In this document: positions 59,384-64,000 of the stretch, piece by piece
Numbering within the stretch: the stretch's first letter is position 1
Layout of the letters: each line of letters opens with the position of its first letter
DNA from: a virus
DNA length: 64,000 nucleotides
Virus record (IMG/VR): IMGVR_UViG_3300023176_007781
Span: 1-64,000 of that record
Reading direction: 5' to 3' (one strand)
Notes under the pieces: model-generated
What the model was told of the DNA's origin: nothing
The model's input: the letters and a program-made list of their open reading frames with translations, nothing else
Database searches by the model: none
Made by a program: the position numbers and the translations under genes

Positions 59384-60847
59384 TTAGAATGGGACGACGT
59401 CGTCGACGTTGTAATATTTTACCATCTCAATGTTTTTGGCTGTTTTTTGGTGGTTTTTCCATGCTAGAGGGGTGCCATTACCTGACATGGCTATGGCGGC
59501 TATGATATCTTTGTCTATCGTATGACTTTCATAGATTACTTTTTTGGACATGTGGTTTATTATTTGCATGGTGCGTCTGAATTTTTGGATATTTTGTGTA
59601 ATGTTGTTGTTACTTTGGTCGAACACGTTGAATGGTTGCAAGTATTGGGTGAATGTTAATAGGTAGTCTATTTCTTTAAATGATTGTTTGAGCAGGCGAT
59701 ATCTTTCTTCTGCTTTGCTATTGTCTTGTGAGGTTTGGCTTAGTAGTGCATTGAAGTCAAATATTAATTTGTTTGCGATTCCTGTTCGTTTGTATTGGGT
59801 TTGTGGGCCGACGTGTTTATATTGGTTGAGTATAAAGTCATTAATGTTATTGGACATTTTGTTTACTTCGATTATGGCGTTCATAATTGAGAGTTCCCGT
59901 TTATCAAATTGGAATTTGTTGATGATGCTGGGTGGCAGGATGATGTAGTTATCTAGTTTCCAGTTGTCTACTACTATTTCATTATATGGGTCGGCACCGT
60001 GGAGGAGTTTATCGTCTGGTCCTGTTATAAGTCCTTTAATGCCGCCTTTCCGCATTAGGGTTGAGAAGTCGGCAAACTTTTGGAAGTCGGCGTCTTTTTC
60101 TTTTGCGAGTTGTGTCCATTGTGTTAGTATGTCATGACTTCCGGCGAATTTGATATCTCCTTTTATTTTAACGCATATTACTTGTTTTATTGGCGAGAGG
60201 TTGTTTGTTATTTGCATTATTCCGGGATTTACTTTTGTTTTGGATGTTTGGTTTTTAGTTCCGTCCCATCCATAGGTTGAGAAGTCGTCTGAGCTTGTTT
60301 TCCAGTATTGGCCGGTCATGATATCGATGAATGCTTTTATTAGTGCTTTAGGTTCTCTGGATTCTTTCCCTTCTTTAAATGCATTTATTCCGTGCCATGT
60401 TTCGAATGATTCCCAGAATTCAGGGTGTTTATTTGCCTCTTCTTTCCACGCGTTTTGTAATATTTGGTCGAATCTTTTAGCAAATTTGCTTCTCCCAGTG
60501 GTTTCTGCGCGTTCGAAGCCTGATCCGCTTTCTTTATCATATAACATTTGAAGGGCACTTAAGACGGTTTCTGTTGTTCCGCCTTTTGATTCGCCTACTG
60601 CTATGACGCTACGCATATCTTGTTCTGACATGTTGTATTGGTCAAGTATTTTATTTAGTTTTCTTTTGACTATCTTTTTATATTTGTCCGCTTTTTTCTC
60701 GAGCTCAGGTTTGTTTTTGACTAATTTATCTATTTTTTCTGGTGTGAATTTTAGCGTTGAAAAATAGTCGTTTATGTCATCAAATATTGATTTATAAACA
60801 TTTTCTGATCTTTCTAATATTATTTTTTGTATGTATTGTCTTATCAT
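59384..60847 (-). CDS. leader-type protein
   Basis: A 487-residue protein. Leader IRQYIQKIILE-R, Y-I-x-K variant. A helical region follows, then SKGGTTETVLSALQMLYDKE, WKTSSDDFSTYGWDGTKNQT, GGIKGLITGPDDKLLHGADP and YNEIVVDNWKLDNYIILPPS. The second part could be a folded enzyme, but no catalytic motif is recognised. It overlaps the next gene start by ATGA. It is the largest leader-bearing protein of the island. Confidence 0.55.
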   Translation of the reverse strand: MIRQYIQKIILERSENVYKSIFDDINDYFSTLKFTPEKIDKLVKNKPELEKKADKYKKIVKRKLNKILDQYNMSEQDMRSVIAVGESKGGTTETVLSALQMLYDKESGSGFERAETTGRSKFAKRFDQILQNAWKEEANKHPEFWESFETWHGINAFKEGKESREPKALIKAFIDIMTGQYWKTSSDDFSTYGWDGTKNQTSKTKVNPGIMQITNNLSPIKQVICVKIKGDIKFAGSHDILTQWTQLAKEKDADFQKFADFSTLMRKGGIKGLITGPDDKLLHGADPYNEIVVDNWKLDNYIILPPSIINKFQFDKRELSIMNAIIEVNKMSNNINDFILNQYKHVGPQTQYKRTGIANKLIFDFNALLSQTSQDNSKAEERYRLLKQSFKEIDYLLTFTQYLQPFNVFDQSNNNITQNIQKFRRTMQIINHMSKKVIYESHTIDKDIIAAIAMSGNGTPLAWKNHQKTAKNIEMVKYYNVDDVVPF

Positions 60848-61380
60848 GGTACATGTTCTCCGTATTGAGTTTTTAGTTGGTGAAGTTTATTGTTGATGGT
60901 ATCTTGTGCTTCGGGTATGAGTTGTTCAGATTCTGCTTGCCATTCATCCCAGTAGAGCATTCCGTAATGGCGTACGGTGCTTTCGGGCATATCGGAAGGT
61001 GCTGGCATACCGCGGCGTTGTTTTTGTATTTTCATTGCCATTTCTGCTGGTGATTTTTGTTGCCATGATTGGTAGTAATTTTTGGCGTGCCATTGGAGGA
61101 AGTCTGAGTGATCGAGGATATCTTGTGTAAGGTTTTCTTTTAGTGTTTCTTGTTCGATTAATTTTAGATGTGTATATATTTGCAATATTAGGTTTTCGGT
61201 ATCATATTTGAAGGATGTGAGTGTTTTTATTGCGAACAAGAATTTTTCTTGGTGTAATTTATTTTTAAGCAATTTTTCGCCTAGGCTTTGTTTGATCATA
61301 TTAACGAGTGTTGTTTCTCTTTTAGATTCAATGTCTTCTATAGATTCTGATATGATGTTTTGTATATATTTTCTAATCAT
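60844..61380 (-). CDS. leader protein C1
   Basis: A 178-residue protein. Leader IRKYIQNIISE-S (I-S-E-S). Body is paralogous to the next gene: EQETLKENLTQDILDHSDFL here versus EQETLKDNLTKEIVKHSEFF there. A C-terminal Tyr/Trp helix follows (TVRHYGMLYWDEWQAESEQL). Coupled on both sides (TAATG and ATGA). Unknown. Confidence 0.55.
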   Translation of the reverse strand: MIRKYIQNIISESIEDIESKRETTLVNMIKQSLGEKLLKNKLHQEKFLFAIKTLTSFKYDTENLILQIYTHLKLIEQETLKENLTQDILDHSDFLQWHAKNYYQSWQQKSPAEMAMKIQKQRRGMPAPSDMPESTVRHYGMLYWDEWQAESEQLIPEAQDTINNKLHQLKTQYGEHVP

Positions 61381-61904
61381 TATTCAAATAACCCATATTT
61401 TTTGGCGAATTTATCTGCTTCGTGTTGAATTCTATTCTGTGCTGCAGCTGTACGTTTTCTGACGTGTTCATCGAATACATGCTGAGGTATCATGCCATAT
61501 CCGCGTGCAGTGTGAGAATCCATGTCGTTGGACGCAGGTTGACCATATATTGCGCCGACTTCGTTTGCTGCTTCGAAGCCTGCATCTCTGTTTAGTATCT
61601 TGTTATATTCTTTTGTGAGAATTCTTTTAAAGAATTCTGAGTGTTTTACTATTTCTTTTGTTAAGTTATCTTTTAGTGTTTCTTGTTCGCTGTATTTTAA
61701 ATTATTGTAATAGAGGCTTGTTGATGCGCTGGCTTTTATGTTTTTTATTTTGGCGAGTTTAAGTGCATATAAAAATCTGGTTACACTAGTGTCTGTGCTG
61801 AGCAATTTTTGTATGCTTTTTCTTATCATTTCATCGATGAGAAACTTTTCTCTTTGTTTGATGTTTGATTCCTGTATAACTTTTCTTATATATTTTTTAA
61901 TCAT
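61380..61904 (-). CDS. leader protein C2
   Basis: A 174-residue protein. Leader IKKYIRKVIQE-S (I-Q-E-S). Paralogue of 60844-61380 with EQETLKDNLTKEIVKHSEFF and a C-terminal AYGQPASNDMDSHTARGYGM-type helix (ending HVFDEHVRKRTAAAQNRI). Both genes lie in the T+G-rich part of the window (plus strand). Unknown. Confidence 0.55.
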   Translation of the reverse strand: MIKKYIRKVIQESNIKQREKFLIDEMIRKSIQKLLSTDTSVTRFLYALKLAKIKNIKASASTSLYYNNLKYSEQETLKDNLTKEIVKHSEFFKRILTKEYNKILNRDAGFEAANEVGAIYGQPASNDMDSHTARGYGMIPQHVFDEHVRKRTAAAQNRIQHEADKFAKKYGLFE

Positions 61905-61956
61905 TGTTTCTTCCTGGCGTTTTTATATTTTTTAAAAACCATTTTGCAACTCTTTA

Positions 61957-62802
61957 TTATTTAAATTTTTCGATATTTTTCACAAACTGTTTGATTTCTC
62001 CGGGCCCGCGTCTACTTTGTCTCATCCCCACTAGTATTTGTTTTCGCACTTGTTTCCACTGTAGGTCATCAAAAAACACAGGTTTATATATCATTATACC
62101 AACACAAAGAACGCTATCTTTGCCGATCAATAATGACTCTTTTTCCGAACCCCAAGGGTTAAACAATGTATTGCCACTGTCGATGCCCATTTTGCCTCTT
62201 TCCCAAAGTTCTTGTGCTATTCTAGAAACTAAATCAACATTAAAAAACACTTTTGGATCGTTTTCCCTTTTGTGCCAAAAAATAACTGGCACCTCATTAG
62301 CCTCCCCAGTGATCTGGACATTGTATTGTTTTGAAAACTTTAGTACTGAAGACAAGTGTGCTGACCAGCTATCGACTTCTCCTTGCGGTTGATAGTCAAA
62401 ATTACCTGTAAATATTAACCAATTATCTGCTTGGTTGTCTGTGAAAATATTTCGACATGATGGCCGAAAATACTTTGTGTTTTTACTTAGGAATTCTCCT
62501 ACTGCTTTAGGGCTTAATGTTAATCCACGATAATAATGATCATAGTTTGTTAACAAATTTAACAATTTCGTACTAGTAAAAGTTTGCGGACCTTTGAAAT
62601 ATTTTTTTACCCAAGCATGCAGTGATTCTTCCTTGTGAAGCACTACATATTCATGAAGGCTAACAATAAATTCCTGTTCAGCTTCAGTATTTTTTTCATA
62701 TGGCATATTATCAAAAAGCTCATGGAATTCTTCAGCATTAAAATAATCACCAAAAACTGAGTTGCTTTCATTAATAATTTTTTCTATATATTGTCGTAAC
62801 AT
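61957..62802 (-). CDS. leader protein with R-S-E ADP-ribosyltransferase pattern
   Basis: A 281-residue protein from the ATG at 62802, since an earlier start in the upstream gene would bury the leader. Leader LRQYIEKIINE-S. The ART signature is R-S-E class: YYRGLTLSPKAVGEFL (Arg92), VDSWSAHLSSVLKFSK (S145-W-S) and SEKESLLIGKDS (E220-x-E222). This is the arrangement of T4 Alt/ModA-like enzymes that ADP-ribosylate Arg of host proteins such as RNA polymerase. Alt is packaged in the T4 head with a cleaved leader. Match is by motif; activity is predicted. Confidence 0.7.
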   Translation of the reverse strand: MLRQYIEKIINESNSVFGDYFNAEEFHELFDNMPYEKNTEAEQEFIVSLHEYVVLHKEESLHAWVKKYFKGPQTFTSTKLLNLLTNYDHYYRGLTLSPKAVGEFLSKNTKYFRPSCRNIFTDNQADNWLIFTGNFDYQPQGEVDSWSAHLSSVLKFSKQYNVQITGEANEVPVIFWHKRENDPKVFFNVDLVSRIAQELWERGKMGIDSGNTLFNPWGSEKESLLIGKDSVLCVGIMIYKPVFFDDLQWKQVRKQILVGMRQSRRGPGEIKQFVKNIEKFK

Positions 62803-62813
62803 TTTTATACTCT

Positions 62814-63554
62814 TTACTTTATGTGCTCTATTTGCGTAGCCATTTTTTTGGTTGCTTCTAAGAACTGCTGACACATCATAAATATATTATCTAAAGTTAA
62901 CTCATATTCTTCAAAAGGGTCAGATTGACCAATAGCTTTCATCATTGCAGATTCAATATCATACTCTTCTTTAGGTATGTTTTTCCACCATGATCTTAAA
63001 TTATTATTTTTATCATAATAATCTTTATAAAAAGTAACTATTTGCTGATGAATAATAGGTCTCATACGCCAATTGTCAGGATTACTGTACCCAACGCCGT
63101 GTGTTCCGCCAAGAGCTTTATTTTTAAAATTAATTAAATCAAAATTAAAATTAGCTTTCCAACCACGACAATGCATGACGACGGAAATGTTGGTAAAAAA
63201 ATCAGAATCAAAGTCTACATAAAATCTTATTTCGCCTTTTTTAAAACGCCTGGGGTTTTGAAACGTAGAGGTGTTGTTTTCATAATGTACAAGCCCTAAA
63301 TTTTTTAGACGATCGATTAAAATTTTCTCAATCTTTTCATTATCTAAAAAGAAAACTTTTTCATAATTCTGGTCTAACGTGTCACCTAATGCTAGTGCTT
63401 GTTCTATGTTGTCATCTGCCAAATTTGCAAGTTTTTGAAAGTTTTGTGATGATACGCCTGGTGCAATTTTTTTATAACGTGATGATTGTTTTGCCATGCT
63501 TCTAGTGACGCCTGGACCTTCGCTAATAATTTTTCTAATATATTTTCTTAACAT
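62814..63554 (-). CDS. leader protein
   Basis: A 246-residue protein. Leader LRKYIRKIISE-G (I-S-E-G). Body has RSMAKQSSRYKKIAPGVSSQ, FYVDFDSDFFTNISVVMHCR and WRMRPIIHQQIVTFYKDYYD, with a helical end. Not recognised. The next leader gene starts 12 bp downstream. Confidence 0.55.
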   Translation of the reverse strand: MLRKYIRKIISEGPGVTRSMAKQSSRYKKIAPGVSSQNFQKLANLADDNIEQALALGDTLDQNYEKVFFLDNEKIEKILIDRLKNLGLVHYENNTSTFQNPRRFKKGEIRFYVDFDSDFFTNISVVMHCRGWKANFNFDLINFKNKALGGTHGVGYSNPDNWRMRPIIHQQIVTFYKDYYDKNNNLRSWWKNIPKEEYDIESAMMKAIGQSDPFEEYELTLDNIFMMCQQFLEATKKMATQIEHIK

Positions 63555-63555
63555 T

Positions 63556-64000
63556 TTACTTCTCCTTTCTAAAATCTGGCCAACCTAATTTTTCTCTAAA
63601 TTCTTCTCTGTATTTTTCTGGATCCTGTCGATAAGTGCCTACCTTTATTCTTTTTAATCTAAATAAGTCTTTTATTATTGGTTGATGCGCTTTACCAATA
63701 TCATTGATTTTAAAGTATTTGTATTTTGACCAGCCATACTTTTTATCATGATAAATGTCTAAGTTAATATTTCTGTGGTGATCTCTGGGATTCATTTTAC
63801 ATGGAAGTGGTGCTGGTGTCACATCATATCTAGTTGTAACATATTTTTTCCAAACGTTTTCTGCTTCTGCGGAAACTGTATGTCTGTCGCACATAAGCCC
63901 AGTGTCACCAGCTATTTCAATTGCAATGTCATATAATAATGGACCAGCGCTTTCCGTTTTTGCGTACGCATTAACGACTTCGTATGTCTTACACGTATGA
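63556..64000 (-). CDS. conserved phage protein, N-terminus outside window
   Basis: The minus frame is open from the window edge to a stop at 63556, so the ATG at 63894 is probably internal. The visible part reads YEVVNAYAKTESAGPLLYDI, AIEIAGDTGLMCDRHTVSAE and AENVWKKYVTTRYDVTPAPL. This resembles marine phage proteins with a GNAT-like acetyltransferase layout (GPLLYDIA helix then L-M-x-D-R), which often carry a leader. Leader and catalysis are not visible here. Confidence 0.55.
   Translation of the reverse strand, partial: HTCKTYEVVNAYAKTESAGPLLYDIAIEIAGDTGLMCDRHTVSAEAENVWKKYVTTRYDVTPAPLPCKMNPRDHHRNINLDIYHDKKYGWSKYKYFKINDIGKAHQPIIKDLFRLKRIKVGTYRQDPEKYREEFREKLGWPDFRKEK

Noticed and set aside
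61904-62392. Plus-strand open frame of 162 codons with a hydrophobic start
   Set aside because: Antisense to the R-S-E ART gene, including its catalytic E-x-E segment; judged a shadow.
1-64000. The possibility that this is a bacterial chromosome region because of prkA/spoVR/yeaH, MoxR-VWA and lipoproteins
   Set aside because: Gene density, overlaps, fibre genes, leader family, phage-type PhoH and the mass of tiny unknown genes point to a phage. Contamination of a part cannot be excluded without read data, and this is stated in the findings.

Overview
The window looks like part of a large tailed-phage genome (Caudoviricetes), probably marine and infecting a Gram-negative bacterium. Support for a phage: tail-fibre and collagen-like or adhesin-like virion genes, very tight gene packing with ATGA/TGATG overlaps, almost everything on the minus strand, many small unrecognised genes, a phage-type PhoH, a small sigma-region-4-like regulator, and a long run of accessory genes sharing one N-terminal leader. 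No capsid, terminase, portal, DNA polymerase or prohead protease gene is present here. The base composition is A+T rich. Several products carry lipobox signal peptides, and one lipoprotein pairs ASH-like beta repeats with a VWA domain. That suggests a Gram-negative host, possibly in the Myxococcota/Bdellovibrionota direction (weak inference).

Layout. 1-1.3 kb: the end of a tail-fibre-like gene and two small beta-rich virion-like proteins (minus). 1.3-3 kb: PIN-PhoH (minus), divergent from a Cys-rich sigma-region-4-like protein (plus). 3-7.1 kb: histone H1-like protein, small unknowns, a divergent shortened GroEL-like chaperonin, two small membrane proteins, and a ligase-like nucleotidyltransferase. 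7.2-12.1 kb: a complete PrkA kinase / SpoVR / YeaH-YhbH module. 12.1-16.7 kb: Nudix, cupin, HldE-type nucleotidyltransferase, DinG/XPD-like helicase and a eukaryotic-type phosphomannomutase. 16.8-17.5 kb: a frame-broken lipoprotein serine protease (plus). 17.6-20.4 kb: a MoxR ATPase with a metallopeptidase-VWA partner. 21.5-26.3 kb (plus): a leader-bearing small protein, a 1102-aa fibre and a PA14/GLEYA-like protein, with Hsp20 on minus. 26.3-29 kb: redoxin lipoprotein, matrixin-like protease and VWA lipoprotein. 29-32 kb: small unknowns and a fucosyltransferase-like enzyme. 32-41.7 kb: two tandem ~1600-aa paralogues. 41.8-44.2 kb: metallophosphoesterase, a run of small GDLV-type genes and a complete tmRNA gene. 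45-64 kb: the leader-protein island, interrupted at 57.2-59.4 kb by a GC-rich non-coding segment, a RadA-like ATPase and small genes.

The most interesting system is the leader family. I count 24 proteins that begin with an amphipathic basic helix of the type K-x-x-L-[KR]-x-I-I-x-E-E or R-x-Y-I-x-K-I-I-x-E, ending in [LI]-x-E followed in 15 cases by S, A or G. That junction matches the established cleavage consensus of the T4 prohead protease gp21, and T4 packages Alt and the internal proteins with comparable N-terminal capsid-targeting sequences. At least one member (61957-62802) has an R-S-E ADP-ribosyltransferase pattern like T4 Alt, and a second (44975-45997) looks like an H-type member of the same superfamily. 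My reading is that this island encodes proteins loaded into the capsid, matured by cleavage and delivered with the DNA. The packaging and delivery steps are inference.

A second theme is takeover of host stress and protein-quality systems: tmRNA, GroEL-like, Hsp20, PrkA-SpoVR-YeaH, MoxR-VWA and PhoH. A third is sugar-nucleotide and cell-surface functions: phosphomannomutase, cupin, HldE-like, Nudix and fucosyltransferase-like enzymes plus secreted proteases and lipoproteins. A recurrent TTATATTA element upstream of several operons is a candidate phage promoter.
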